A stretch of 64,000 bases of DNA from Geotoga petraea (GTDB lineage: Bacteria; Thermotogota; Thermotogae; Petrotogales; Petrotogaceae): contig NZ_FMYV01000002.1 of the NCBI RefSeq assembly GCF_900102615.1, positions 248,001 to 312,000 of the forward strand, read 5' to 3'. Positions within the stretch are counted from its first letter, which is position 1; every line of letters begins with the position of its first letter. The position numbers were made by a program, and so were the translations under genes. Shown piece after piece: positions 18,030 through 26,911 of this stretch. The notes under the pieces are model-generated. The model was not told where the DNA came from. It saw only the letters and a list, made by a program, of their open reading frames with translations, and made no database searches.

Positions 18030-18659
18030 ATGAGAAATTACGACAAAGAAGCAAAGATAATCATAGAAAATTTTCCATACCTACATGAATTTACTGACCC
18101 ATACATCGTATTAGTATCCACGGTCCTTTCTCAAAGAACAAAAGATGAAAATACTCGAAAAGCAACCATAAGGCTCTTTGAAAAATACAAAGGCATAAAC
18201 GAAATAGCAAAACTAAATCCAGAAGACATCTATGATTTAATAAAACCAGCAGGAATGTACAAACAGAAGTCAGAGAGAATAATAAATTTGTCCAAGATAA
18301 TTGTAGAACAATACAACTCAAAAGTTCCTGAAAATATAAATGATTTAATCAAGTTACCTGGAGTTGGTAGAAAAACAGCAAACATAGTACTTTATGTATC
18401 CTTTGGTCAAGAAGCCATGGCAGTAGATACACACGTTCACAGAATAGCCAATAGATTGGGATGGATAGATACAAAAAAACCTGAAGATTCTGAATTAGAA
18501 ATAATGGAAATAATATCAAAAGAATTCTGGGGACCTTTAAACGGATCAATGGTTGCTTTTGGTCAACAAGTTTGCAAGCCAAGAAACCCGAAGTGTAATA
18601 AATGTCCATTAAACGGTTTTTGTGATTATTATAAAGAAAATTCAAGCGAAGTAGTTTAA
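18030..18659 (+). CDS. nth: Endonuclease III (DNA glycosylase/AP lyase)
   Basis: 209 residues. Removes oxidised pyrimidines and cleaves the abasic site. The helix-hairpin-helix LPGVGRKTANIVL holds catalytic Lys115, and catalytic Asp133 follows in VDTHVHR. The [4Fe-4S] loop has the standard C-x6-C-x2-C-x5-C spacing (Cys182, 189, 192, 198). Start ATG with AAAGGAGGAATT upstream. Its stop codon lies in the left arm of an intrinsic terminator. Divergent from the motility operon; the 76-base gap holds several TATAAT-like boxes. Confidence 0.96.
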   Translation: MRNYDKEAKIIIENFPYLHEFTDPYIVLVSTVLSQRTKDENTRKATIRLFEKYKGINEIAKLNPEDIYDLIKPAGMYKQKSERIINLSKIIVEQYNSKVPENINDLIKLPGVGRKTANIVLYVSFGQEAMAVDTHVHRIANRLGWIDTKKPEDSELEIMEIISKEFWGPLNGSMVAFGQQVCKPRNPKCNKCPLNGFCDYYKENSSEVV

Positions 18660-18683
18660 CTTTTTGTTAAACTACTTTTTTTT
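18651..18683 (+). terminator. Intrinsic terminator after nth
   Basis: A 10-bp perfect stem, GTAGTTTAAC (18651-18660) with GTTAAACTAC (18666-18675), loop TTTTT, followed by a T run. The left arm includes the nth stop codon. Confidence 0.9.
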
Positions 18684-18684
18684 A

Positions 18685-18713
18685 TTGAAATTTTTATACT
18701 TTTCATGTATAAT
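18685..18713 (+). promoter_or_regulatory. Sigma-A promoter for polC
   Basis: TTGAAA (18685-18690), 17-base spacer ending in TG, TATAAT (18708-18713). It lies just behind the nth terminator and 29 bases before the polC start, so polC has its own promoter. Confidence 0.75.
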
Positions 18714-18741
18714 TATACATAAGTATAAAGGAGGGGTTTTC

Positions 18742-21732
18742 ATGAAAAAAGATAAAATTCTTTCAGTAAAAAAAGCTTTAAAATATAGATTAACAAAACA
18801 ATACATAAGCTTATATGGGAAAATCTTTCTCATCGATGAAGACGATAAAAAAGATTACACACAAGTTTTTATAACAGATAACGAAGACGCTGTTATACTT
18901 AAAATATTTGAAAAGAACCTTCCATACAAAAAATACGACATTATAAAAGCAGAAGGATACTTTGAATTTGACGATATTAATGGGGATTACTCTTTTTCAG
19001 TAATTGCTCACAAAGAATATTTCAACTTCGAAAAAAAAGACAGCTCAATAGAAAAAAGAGTCGAATTACACCTGCACTCTAAATTAAGTGAACAAGATTC
19101 CATTGTGGATATAGAAGAACTATTAAAAACATTGAAGTATTGGGGTCATACCCATGTAGCTATAACAGACCACGAATCTGTTCAAAACATACCAGTTTTT
19201 TGGAACCTTTCTAAACGATATGATATAAAGCCTGTATTTGGTGCTGAACTTACAGTATTTGAACCATTTCTAAATGACTTTTTTCATATAACAGTATTGG
19301 TAAAAAATAAAAGTGGCTTAAAAAATCTGTACAAAATAATATCTAAATCTCATATGAATTTAAACGATAGGAATCCAGTAATAAATGCACAAGATATTGA
19401 AAAATATAGAGAAGGGATGTACATAGGTAGTGCTTGTACAAAGAACATCTTGATGTATTTCTACCTCAAGCAGGAGGAGGAAATGTTTCTAAAAAAAGTT
19501 AAGTTTTTTGACTACATAGAAATACAGCCATTAGACGCAAAAGAGGATGATAGAGTAACAAAAGAAAAACTCAAAGAGTTTTATTTAAAAATAACTGAAG
19601 CAGCAGAAAACGAAAATATACCTGTAATACTAACAGGAAATGTCCATTACATATATGAAAAAGATAAAGAAATTCACAACGCCCTGCAAAAAGGAACAGA
19701 AACTCTAAAAAAATTCAATAAAATATACAATTCTAAAAGGTATCTTAAAACAACAGAAGAAATGATTCAATCGGGTATAGAGATTTTTGGAAAAAGAGGA
19801 AAGGCAAAAAAGATAGCAGTTAGAAATGTGAAAAAATTGGTAGACTCTATAGAAAATATATCCCCCCTTGATAACAAATTACACGCACCAAAAATAAAAG
19901 ACGAAAATTTAAAGCTCAGAAATTTAGCCTACCAAAAAGCAAAAAAGATTTACGGAGAAAACCTTCACCCTATTATAGAAGATAGAATAGAAAAAGAACT
20001 AAATCCTATAATACAAAATGGATATGCAATTATCTTTCTACTTGCAAGAGAAATGATTTTAAAATCAAAAGAAGATGGATATCCTGTTGGATCGAGGGGA
20101 TCAGTTGGCTCTTCTTTAATAGCTTTTATACTTGGAATATCTGAAGTAAATCCACTTCCCCCTCATTATTACTGTAAATGCGGATACGTTGATTTCGTAG
20201 ATAACTTAAACATATGTGGGTTTGATCTGGAAAGAAAGAAATGCCCAAAATGCGGAAAAGATCTAAAAAGCGATGGACATAACATAAGGTTTGAAATATT
20301 CATGGGGTTTGAAGGGAAGAAAATTCCAGATATAGACATAAACTTCTCTGGAGAATATCAAACTAAAATACACAGATATTTGGAAGAAAAATTTGGAAGA
20401 GAACACTGCTTCAAAGCTGGAACTATAAACACAATAGCAAAAAGATCCGCACTAAAATTCTCCGAAAAATACCTAAAAAAAGAAGGCCACATAGCAAAAA
20501 TATTTTATTATGCTGAAAAACTAAACGGGGTAAAAATGACAACAGGCCAACACACGAGCGCAATGATAATAATTCCACAAGAAAACGAAATAAACGATTT
20601 TACTCCGTACCAATATTCGGCAAACGACAAAGAGAAAGGAATTCTAACAACACATTTTGATTATGAAGCTTTGGAAAATGATCTTTTAAAAATAGATGCT
20701 TTAGCACACGATGCACCAACATTTTTGAAAAAACTTAAAGATTTAACAGGAATAAACTATGAAAATCTCCCGATGAATGACAAAGACGTTCTCGAACTTT
20801 TTTCATCCCTAAAGCCACTGAAAATAAATTTGGATGAAATAGAAGTAGAAATAGGAACTCTTGGAATACCAGAAGTATGGACACCTTTTGCACACAGGAT
20901 GTTATCTGAAACGAAACCAAAATCATTCTACGATTTAGCCAGAACATCCAGCCTTTCACACGGAACAAACATATGGTTCAACAACGCAAGAGAGTTAGTA
21001 CTCAAAAAGCAAGTATCTGTAAATCAAGTTGTTTCCTGTAGAGATGACATTTTACTAACTCTGGAACACTATGGAATAGAATCGAAAAAAGCATTTAATA
21101 TAATGGAAAAAGTCAGAAAAGGCAAAAAACTAACTGAAGAAGAATTAAATTTATTAACATCAAAAAAAGTCCCAAAATGGTACATCGAATCACTAATAAA
21201 AATAAAATACCTTTTCCCAAGATCTCACGCAGTAGCCTATATGTTCATGGCATATAAAATAGCCTTTTACAAACTTTACTACAGATTGGAGTTCTACTCA
21301 GTCTATTTTAGTGTTAGAGCAAAAATATTTGATATAGATACAATATTCAACGAAGAACTTATGATGAAAAAGATAGAAGAATTATCAGATATATCCTACA
21401 AACACGACTTTGAAAAATTCCTGACTTATTCTGTATTGAGAACGGCCTACGAAATGAAAAAACAGGGGTACTATTTTCTTCCACCTGACATATACAAATC
21501 ACACATAACTGATTTTGTCATAGAGGGAAAAAATCTGAGAATTCCTTTAACCAAGATCCCAAATATCGGAATAAAAGGAGCTGAGAATATTTTCAAAGAA
21601 AGAGAGAAAAAATTTATATCAATAGAAGATTTCAAAAAGAGGACAAAAATAAGTAAAAGAATAATAGAAAAACTAAAAACCACAGGTTTCTTCAAAAACA
21701 TGCCAGAAAAAAGCCAAATACCTCTATTCTAA
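18742..21732 (+). CDS. polC: PolC-type DNA polymerase III alpha subunit lacking the exonuclease domain
   Basis: 996 residues from the ATG at 18742 (AAAGGAGGGG upstream; the longer frame from 18664 begins inside the terminator). Order: N-terminal OB-like region, PHP domain (VELHLHSK, AITDHES, GAELTVFE, TGNVHYI), palm with VGSRGSVGSS, the zinc knuckle with CKC and CPKC after NPLPPHYY, catalytic PDIDINFSGEYQ (Asp530, Asp532) and a third Asp near 652 in LLKIDALAHD, then fingers and tail. The PHP runs straight from GAELTVFE to HITVLVKNKSGLKNLYKI, so the roughly 190-residue 3'-5' exonuclease normally inserted there is absent. The conserved TTGQHPGG reads TTGQHTSA. Probably the replicative polymerase; proofreading must come from elsewhere. 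Confidence 0.93.
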   Translation: MKKDKILSVKKALKYRLTKQYISLYGKIFLIDEDDKKDYTQVFITDNEDAVILKIFEKNLPYKKYDIIKAEGYFEFDDINGDYSFSVIAHKEYFNFEKKDSSIEKRVELHLHSKLSEQDSIVDIEELLKTLKYWGHTHVAITDHESVQNIPVFWNLSKRYDIKPVFGAELTVFEPFLNDFFHITVLVKNKSGLKNLYKIISKSHMNLNDRNPVINAQDIEKYREGMYIGSACTKNILMYFYLKQEEEMFLKKVKFFDYIEIQPLDAKEDDRVTKEKLKEFYLKITEAAENENIPVILTGNVHYIYEKDKEIHNALQKGTETLKKFNKIYNSKRYLKTTEEMIQSGIEIFGKRGKAKKIAVRNVKKLVDSIENISPLDNKLHAPKIKDENLKLRNLAYQKAKKIYGENLHPIIEDRIEKELNPIIQNGYAIIFLLAREMILKSKEDGYPVGSRGSVGSSLIAFILGISEVNPLPPHYYCKCGYVDFVDNLNICGFDLERKKCPKCGKDLKSDGHNIRFEIFMGFEGKKIPDIDINFSGEYQTKIHRYLEEKFGREHCFKAGTINTIAKRSALKFSEKYLKKEGHIAKIFYYAEKLNGVKMTTGQHTSAMIIIPQENEINDFTPYQYSANDKEKGILTTHFDYEALENDLLKIDALAHDAPTFLKKLKDLTGINYENLPMNDKDVLELFSSLKPLKINLDEIEVEIGTLGIPEVWTPFAHRMLSETKPKSFYDLARTSSLSHGTNIWFNNARELVLKKQVSVNQVVSCRDDILLTLEHYGIESKKAFNIMEKVRKGKKLTEEELNLLTSKKVPKWYIESLIKIKYLFPRSHAVAYMFMAYKIAFYKLYYRLEFYSVYFSVRAKIFDIDTIFNEELMMKKIEELSDISYKHDFEKFLTYSVLRTAYEMKKQGYYFLPPDIYKSHITDFVIEGKNLRIPLTKIPNIGIKGAENIFKEREKKFISIEDFKKRTKISKRIIEKLKTTGFFKNMPEKSQIPLF

Positions 21733-21762
21733 TATAATTTACTTATTTTTTAAGAATAATAA

Positions 21763-21800
21763 AATAAATACTTCTAAAGCTTTAGAAGTATTTATTCTTC
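21763..21800. terminator. Bidirectional intrinsic terminator between polC and ktrB
   Basis: A perfect 34-base palindrome: 17-base arms 21763-21779 and 21780-21796, centre AAAG/CTTT, with T-rich tails on either strand. It serves the converging polC (+) and ktrB (-) transcripts. Confidence 0.85.
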
Positions 21801-21814
21801 TTTTATAATTATAT

Positions 21815-23143
21815 TTAAATAGCTAAATCAGTTTCTTTATTATCAAAAATCAATTTCGGTTTTACAAACAATGCTGCACCAAAAGTTAATGGTCCAGTTC
21901 TTCCCACTAACATAAGTAATATAATAGAAACTTTACCAATTACAGTAAGAGAACTCGTTAACCCCATGCTCAAACCAACAGTTCCTAAAGCAGAAGCAGC
22001 TTCAAAAGCAACACTAATAAAATCTGTGTTTTCAGTTAAAGAAAGTATATAAACTCCTAAAGCTAAAACTACAAAATAAAAGACAAAACCAGCAGCGGCA
22101 CTATTAACTCTTGATTTTGGAACTTTAGCTTTCCAAAAATAAACGTCATCTTTCCCTTGTAGAGTACTTTTTACAAGTCCATAAACAGCTGTAAAAGTTG
22201 TTGTTTTAAGTCCTCCACCAGTACCAGAAGGCGAAGCTCCAATAATCATATATATAGTTGTAAAAAACAACACTGATTTCATCAAACCACCAACATTGAT
22301 AGTGTTAAATCCAACAGTAGTTATAGATGTCATTACCTGAAAAAATGATGTAATAAGTCTTTCATGTGCAGGTAAATCAGCTATAGATGGTTCTGAAATA
22401 AACACTAAAAATGTCCCAAATATAACCAGATAAAAAGTTGTTCTCAAAATTATTTTTGAAGTTAAGGTTATTGCTTCAGTTTTTCTTCTTATTTTTCTCC
22501 AATAGTCAACAAAAACAATGAAACCAATAGCTCCTGAAAAACTTAACCCTGAAATAGTCAAATTTAACCAAAAATTATTATAAAAATCTACAAAACTATT
22601 GTTAAATAAACTAAACCCCGCTGTACAAAATGCTGATACACTGTGAAAAATTGCCTGCCAAATCGCGTTATCTACTCCTTCATTAATAAAAATAAAATAC
22701 AAAACAAAAGCTCCAATGGTTTCAATTATGACAGTAAAAAATATAACTGAATAAATGAACTTTTCTATTACGAAATTTTTAGGAATGGAAAAAACAGTTT
22801 GTGAAACTTCAGAAACATTTTTTGGTAACTGTTTTTTTCTTGTTAGTATTACAAAAGATGAAAAAGTCATATAACCTATACCGCCAAGTTGAATTAAAAG
22901 AAGAATTACAAATTCTCCAAAAAATGTATAACTATCAGAAACAGAAACCGTTGTTAAACCTGTTGTAGAAACAGCTGAAGTGGCTATAAAAAGATTATCC
23001 AGTGATCCTACAAAATTCACGGTTGAAATAGGTAGAGATAACATTATCCAACCAAAAACTATATAAAATACATATCCAAATAAAACTAATTTAACAGGAT
23101 TTACTGTAGATAAATAATCTTTCAAATGTTCAATTGCTTTCAT
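21815..23143 (-). CDS. ktrB: KtrB/TrkH-type potassium transporter, membrane subunit
   Basis: 442 residues with about eight to ten membrane segments. The four pore loops of the Trk/Ktr/HKT family are visible: SAVSTTGLTTVSVS, HSVSAFCTAGFSLF, MTSITTVGFNTIN and SALGTVGLSMGLT, each with the selectivity-filter Gly. Length matches KtrB. The regulatory KtrA/TrkA ring subunit is not in this window. It lies 3 bases downstream of a response regulator whose kinase is upstream, suggesting that potassium uptake or osmotic state is tied to that two-component pair. Start ATG with GGAGGATTAAGAT. Confidence 0.9.
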   Translation of the reverse strand: MKAIEHLKDYLSTVNPVKLVLFGYVFYIVFGWIMLSLPISTVNFVGSLDNLFIATSAVSTTGLTTVSVSDSYTFFGEFVILLLIQLGGIGYMTFSSFVILTRKKQLPKNVSEVSQTVFSIPKNFVIEKFIYSVIFFTVIIETIGAFVLYFIFINEGVDNAIWQAIFHSVSAFCTAGFSLFNNSFVDFYNNFWLNLTISGLSFSGAIGFIVFVDYWRKIRRKTEAITLTSKIILRTTFYLVIFGTFLVFISEPSIADLPAHERLITSFFQVMTSITTVGFNTINVGGLMKSVLFFTTIYMIIGASPSGTGGGLKTTTFTAVYGLVKSTLQGKDDVYFWKAKVPKSRVNSAAAGFVFYFVVLALGVYILSLTENTDFISVAFEAASALGTVGLSMGLTSSLTVIGKVSIILLMLVGRTGPLTFGAALFVKPKLIFDNKETDLAI

Positions 23144-23146
23144 ATC

Positions 23147-23698
23147 TTAATCCTCCAATTTCTGATTTGTTAAATTATCCAATTTTTCAGCAACTTTATG
23201 AAAAAACTCCTTATATATCTCACCTTTTTTCCCCCCAATAAAATCGCCCAATTTTCTATATATTTCTGGATCAATAGGATTTATGGAAAACATATCTTTG
23301 ATTTTAGTAAATTCTTCATTTGAATAATAGCTGTTAATTTTAGCTGTTTCCATATTTTTTAAAGTATTTTCTAACCTTTCAAAAGTAAAAGGTTTTTGAA
23401 TATAAGCGACTGTTCCTAATTTTGTACATTCTATTGCATTTTTAACTGTTCCATAAGCTGTCATTATAACAACATCTGTATGATCATCTTTATTCCTCAT
23501 CTCTTTCAATATTTTTGTCCCAGAAATTTTTGGCATTTTGATATCTAAAAATATCAAATCATATTTATTGTGATTGATTTTTCTTAAAGCTTCTTCCCCA
23601 TCTATTGCTTCTTCTACATCATACCCTTTATTTTTCATACCTAAAACTAACAAATTCCTAATATTTTTAGTATCATCAGCTATCAGAATTTTCTTCAT
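23147..23698 (-). CDS. Response regulator (receiver domain plus short helical tail)
   Basis: 183 residues from the ATG at 23698, which has AAAAGGAGAT upstream; the longer frame extends into the kinase gene without a site. The receiver domain is complete: ILIADDTKNIR, acceptor Asp in LIFLDIKMPKISG, VVIMTAYG and YIQKPFTFE. The last about 60 residues are helical with no recognised DNA-binding or enzymatic domain. Output may be by protein contact. It overlaps the kinase gene by 23 bases and precedes ktrB. Confidence 0.88.
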   Translation of the reverse strand: MKKILIADDTKNIRNLLVLGMKNKGYDVEEAIDGEEALRKINHNKYDLIFLDIKMPKISGTKILKEMRNKDDHTDVVIMTAYGTVKNAIECTKLGTVAYIQKPFTFERLENTLKNMETAKINSYYSNEEFTKIKDMFSINPIDPEIYRKLGDFIGGKKGEIYKEFFHKVAEKLDNLTNQKLED

Positions 23699-25526
23699 TT
23701 TTATTATCTCCTTTTGAGAACGTGATGATAAATTTAGTCCCTTTTTCATTTTGACTTTCTATCTCAATTGAAGCTCCATGACTATCTAAAATCTCTTTAG
23801 ATATAGTTAGTCCCATTCCAGAATCATCAACATAATTCGTTTTATTTTCTCTACTTGAATAATATTTTTTAAAAATATTTTCAATTTTATCTGCTTTAAT
23901 TCCTTTTCCAGTATCAGCTATTTCAAAAATGACATTTTCATTATCGTTTTGATAAGTTTTTATAGCTATATCGTCATTCTCCTTTGTATGTTTTAAAGAA
24001 TTTGAAATAAGGTTATTTATTACCCAACTAATCTTCACTTTATCTATATAAATGTTTGGAATTTCTTGAAGATCAACATAAATATTTTTATTCTCTTTAT
24101 TAGCTTGAAATTCAAACTGCTCTACACTTGTTCTAACAATTTCATTTAAATCTTCATAGTCATACTCATAAAAAGCGTCTATATCATCTATTTTCCTTAG
24201 ATTCACAAGATTAGAAATGAGATTGGAAATTTTTTCGACATCTTCTTTAATAGTTAAAACCAACTCTTCATTTTCGCTATCAATATTTTTGATTTTTTCT
24301 TCTAAAATAGAAAGGCCAAGAATAATAGAGGTCAACGGAGTTTTAAATTCATGAGATACACTTGAAATTAAGCCTAATCTCATATTTTCAAATTCTTTTT
24401 CTTTAGTTATATTTCTTAAAGAAACTATTATTCCGTTTAAATTAGCGTTTACATCTCTTATTTTAGTAGCCAAAACATTGAAAAAATATTTTTGATCTTC
24501 GATTTCAATTTTAATAACTCTATAATCATTTTCTTTATCGCTCTTCACCAAATTAGACAGTATATCGTATAAATCAAGATTTTTTACTATATCAAAAATA
24601 AACTTATGTTTAACTTCCTCTTTGCATTTAAAAAATTCTTTAAATGCATAATTAGTCAATATCAATTTCATATTTTCATCTAACACAAAAATAGGATCTG
24701 GAATATTGTTAATAAGTGCCACAGATTTACTTTTTTCTTCGCCAAGCTGTTCAATAGTTGATTTTTCAAACTCTTTTATTCTCTCAGTCATTTTATTAAA
24801 CTCTTGAATCAAAATACCAAGTTCATCATTTGTTTCTATGTCCAGCGGTTCTCTTTTACTCATAGATTTAATAGTTTTAATTTCATTAATCAATTTAAAA
24901 AGTGGACTTAAAAATCTTTTGATCAAAAATAAAGATAAATATATACTCATAAAAACAGAAAAAACCGTTATCACTACAATCAAAACTGTGACATTTCTCC
25001 ATTTATCAACTAACTCATCTCTTGAACCAAAAATAGAATTTTCATTTATCTTGATTAATTCATCAATGTTGTTTAAAATTTCAGAATATAAAGGTCTTAT
25101 GCTATCAGCATATAATCCTTCAATAAATTCTGTATCTTCTCTGTTATTTTTTAATTCATCAAAAAGATTTAGATATTTATTATAATTACTATTAAGGTTT
25201 TGGACTAAATCATTCTCTCCTTCTTCGGTAATATTGTTATTTTGAAATTCTAAGGCATCTTCAAAATTGTTTCTTTCATTATAAAAGGTCTCGACATTCA
25301 ATATTGAGAAGTTTCTAATTAAATTTGCAATTGCGTTATTTTGCTCTTTTATAGAATATTTCATTTGATTTAAAACTTTTATAGAATCATAATTATTTGA
25401 TATTAATAACTCTACCTCATTAGTCATTCTATAAAGACTTGAAGAGGAAAAAATACCTAATACCCCAATTATAACGATTAATATAATTACCAAAAATAAA
25501 AATTTAGACTTAAGACTATTTAACAT
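23676..25526 (-). CDS. Membrane sensor histidine kinase (HAMP-PAS-HisKA-HATPase)
   Basis: 616 residues from the ATG at 25526, with AGAGGTGAT upstream. Two membrane helices (about 8-28 and 182-204) flank a helical extracytoplasmic sensor of about 150 residues that resembles a four-helix bundle. Then a HAMP linker, a PAS domain (about 270-385), HisKA with phospho-acceptor His in SSVSHEFKTPLTS, and the ATPase domain with NNLISNSLKHT, DTGKGI and SGMGLTISKEI. Co-transcribed with a response regulator and a K+ transporter. The signal sensed is unknown. Confidence 0.93.
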   Translation of the reverse strand: MLNSLKSKFLFLVIILIVIIGVLGIFSSSSLYRMTNEVELLISNNYDSIKVLNQMKYSIKEQNNAIANLIRNFSILNVETFYNERNNFEDALEFQNNNITEEGENDLVQNLNSNYNKYLNLFDELKNNREDTEFIEGLYADSIRPLYSEILNNIDELIKINENSIFGSRDELVDKWRNVTVLIVVITVFSVFMSIYLSLFLIKRFLSPLFKLINEIKTIKSMSKREPLDIETNDELGILIQEFNKMTERIKEFEKSTIEQLGEEKSKSVALINNIPDPIFVLDENMKLILTNYAFKEFFKCKEEVKHKFIFDIVKNLDLYDILSNLVKSDKENDYRVIKIEIEDQKYFFNVLATKIRDVNANLNGIIVSLRNITKEKEFENMRLGLISSVSHEFKTPLTSIILGLSILEEKIKNIDSENEELVLTIKEDVEKISNLISNLVNLRKIDDIDAFYEYDYEDLNEIVRTSVEQFEFQANKENKNIYVDLQEIPNIYIDKVKISWVINNLISNSLKHTKENDDIAIKTYQNDNENVIFEIADTGKGIKADKIENIFKKYYSSRENKTNYVDDSGMGLTISKEILDSHGASIEIESQNEKGTKFIITFSKGDNKNEENSDS

Positions 25527-25680
25527 TATTATCACCTCTGATACCATTATATTTCTTAGATTGAATAATTTTAGCTTTTTTATCTAGCTGGTTATAGCCA
25601 ATTATACTAGATTATCTTCGATTATGATATTATTTCTTTATTATATTAAACCTTATACGAAGAAAGTAATTAATAAATTA

Positions 25681-25720
25681 TTAAATATATTATATCAATA
25701 AATTGATATAATATATTTAA
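25681..25720. repeat. 40-bp perfect palindrome in a divergent intergenic region
   Basis: Arms 25681-25699 and 25702-25720 are perfect reverse complements (19 bases each) around AA. Each arm contains ATATTATATCAAT or its complement, so a TATAAT box occurs on both strands. It lies between the histidine-kinase gene (minus) and a 57-residue ORF (plus), 27 bases before the latter. It could be a symmetric operator, a divergent promoter core or an RNA hairpin. Confidence 0.75.
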
Positions 25721-25746
25721 CTAAAAACATTATAGGAGCTGATAAA

Positions 25747-25920
25747 ATGAAAAAAACTGAAATAAAAAATTATCTGAGTAATTTTTCAAAAAAACAATTA
25801 ATAGATGAATTATCTTCTATTATTATGAGCAATAGGGATTTAAAAGAAAAATATTATATCTTGGTAAATATTGATAATAAAAAACAAATAACTGATTATG
25901 TAAAAGATATTGAGGTATAA
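25747..25920 (+). CDS. Small 57-residue protein
   Basis: ATG at 25747 with a good site, AGGAGCTGAT, ending in TAA at 25920. The predicted protein starts MKKTEIKNYLSNFSKKQL and continues with an Ile/Leu-rich helix and a short polar tail; it looks like a small helical soluble protein with no Cys or membrane segment. Small proteins with a similar YL..FSKKQLIDEL opening exist in other bacteria, but I cannot name a function. A TATAAT box within the upstream palindrome may drive it. No terminator is evident before the next gene. Confidence 0.55.
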   Translation: MKKTEIKNYLSNFSKKQLIDELSSIIMSNRDLKEKYYILVNIDNKKQITDYVKDIEV

Positions 25921-26018
25921 TTAATTTCTTTTATAAGTTTTATTTTTAAACTATTATTTTTGACTAAGTTCTTATTTTGTATTAAAATTTAAGTAAGAAA
26001 TTTGATTTGGGGGATGTT

Positions 26019-26873
26019 ATGAAGAATTTTCTTAAAAGTTTTGAAGATAATAAATTTTTCTATTTTGTGAAAAATTTGTATAATAAATCGAGAGAAGATG
26101 ACGTCGGTTTTATTGCCGGTTATATATCTTTTTTTCTTTTGTTATCTATTTTTCCATTTTTGATTTTTTTCTTTAATTTGTTGAGGTATACTCCTATAGC
26201 TAATCAAGATTTTATCGAAAACATTTTGATAGAGATACCACCTGAAACACGAGATATTTTAGAGACTATTATTAACGAGACTATTAATTCGAGTTCGCAG
26301 ACTCTTTTATCAGTTAGTTTAATTTTTTCTATTTGGGCAGGTTCTAATGGAATCACTGCTATTATCAGCTCAATTAACAAGGCTTACAGTATACAAAAAA
26401 AATTACCTTATTGGAAGTTGAAATTGATTTCCATAGTTTTTACAGTATTGCTGGTTGTTCTTATAATATTTGTACTTTTCACCCTTGTTTTTGGGGAGAT
26501 TATTACTAATGAGATTTTTAATGAATTACAAGCTAATGGCTCTTTTTATTCTTTTTGGAATGTCATGAGAATTATTATTCCTTTTGTTTCTATGGTTTTG
26601 ATTTTTGGCCTTTTATACAAATTTAGTATTTCATTTAATAAGAGAACTAGTACTAAGTTTATTTACACTTTACCAGGTTCTATTTTTACAACTGTTGGTT
26701 GGATTATCAGCTCTTCTATTTTTTCTGATTATATTAATAATTTCAATATTTTTTCAACAACCTATGGAAGTTTGGGAGGAATAGTTATTTCTCTTATTTG
26801 GATTTATATAATTAGTCTTATGATTATTATTGGAGCAGAGATCAACGGATGTCTGCATTTAAACAATAATTAA
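26019..26873 (+). CDS. YihY/UPF0761 family inner membrane protein
   Basis: 284 residues from the ATG at 26019, with GGGGGAT upstream; a TTG 4 codons earlier lies in that site. Six hydrophobic segments. Family features include GFIAGYISFFLLLSIFPFL near residue 33, SIWAGSNGITAIISSINKAY around 105 and a C-terminal GGIVISLIWIYIISLMIIIG. Once annotated as ribonuclease BN, but that activity belongs to another protein; the role of YihY proteins is unclear. It is followed by a terminator shared with the converging exporter gene. Confidence 0.9.
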   Translation: MKNFLKSFEDNKFFYFVKNLYNKSREDDVGFIAGYISFFLLLSIFPFLIFFFNLLRYTPIANQDFIENILIEIPPETRDILETIINETINSSSQTLLSVSLIFSIWAGSNGITAIISSINKAYSIQKKLPYWKLKLISIVFTVLLVVLIIFVLFTLVFGEIITNEIFNELQANGSFYSFWNVMRIIIPFVSMVLIFGLLYKFSISFNKRTSTKFIYTLPGSIFTTVGWIISSSIFSDYINNFNIFSTTYGSLGGIVISLIWIYIISLMIIIGAEINGCLHLNNN

Positions 26874-26874
26874 A

Positions 26875-26910
26875 AACCCACTCTTTAAAAAAGAATGGGT
26901 TTAATTTTTA
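26875..26910. terminator. Intrinsic terminator after yihY, shared with the converging gene
   Basis: Stem AACCCACTCTTT / AAAGAATGGGTT (about 26875-26900, one mismatch), then TTAATTTTTATTT on the plus strand and an A/T-rich tail on the other. Confidence 0.75.
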
Positions 26911-26911
26911 T

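Noticed and set aside
25727-25740. Shared AAAACATTATAGG upstream of the 57-residue ORF and the GNAT gene (34689-34701)
   Set aside because: A 12-13-base AT-rich match next to a ribosome site is expected by chance in this genome and has no other support.
26019-26873. Ribonuclease BN annotation for the YihY-like gene
   Set aside because: The old name comes from a mistaken assignment; the sequence is a six-helix membrane protein without nuclease motifs.
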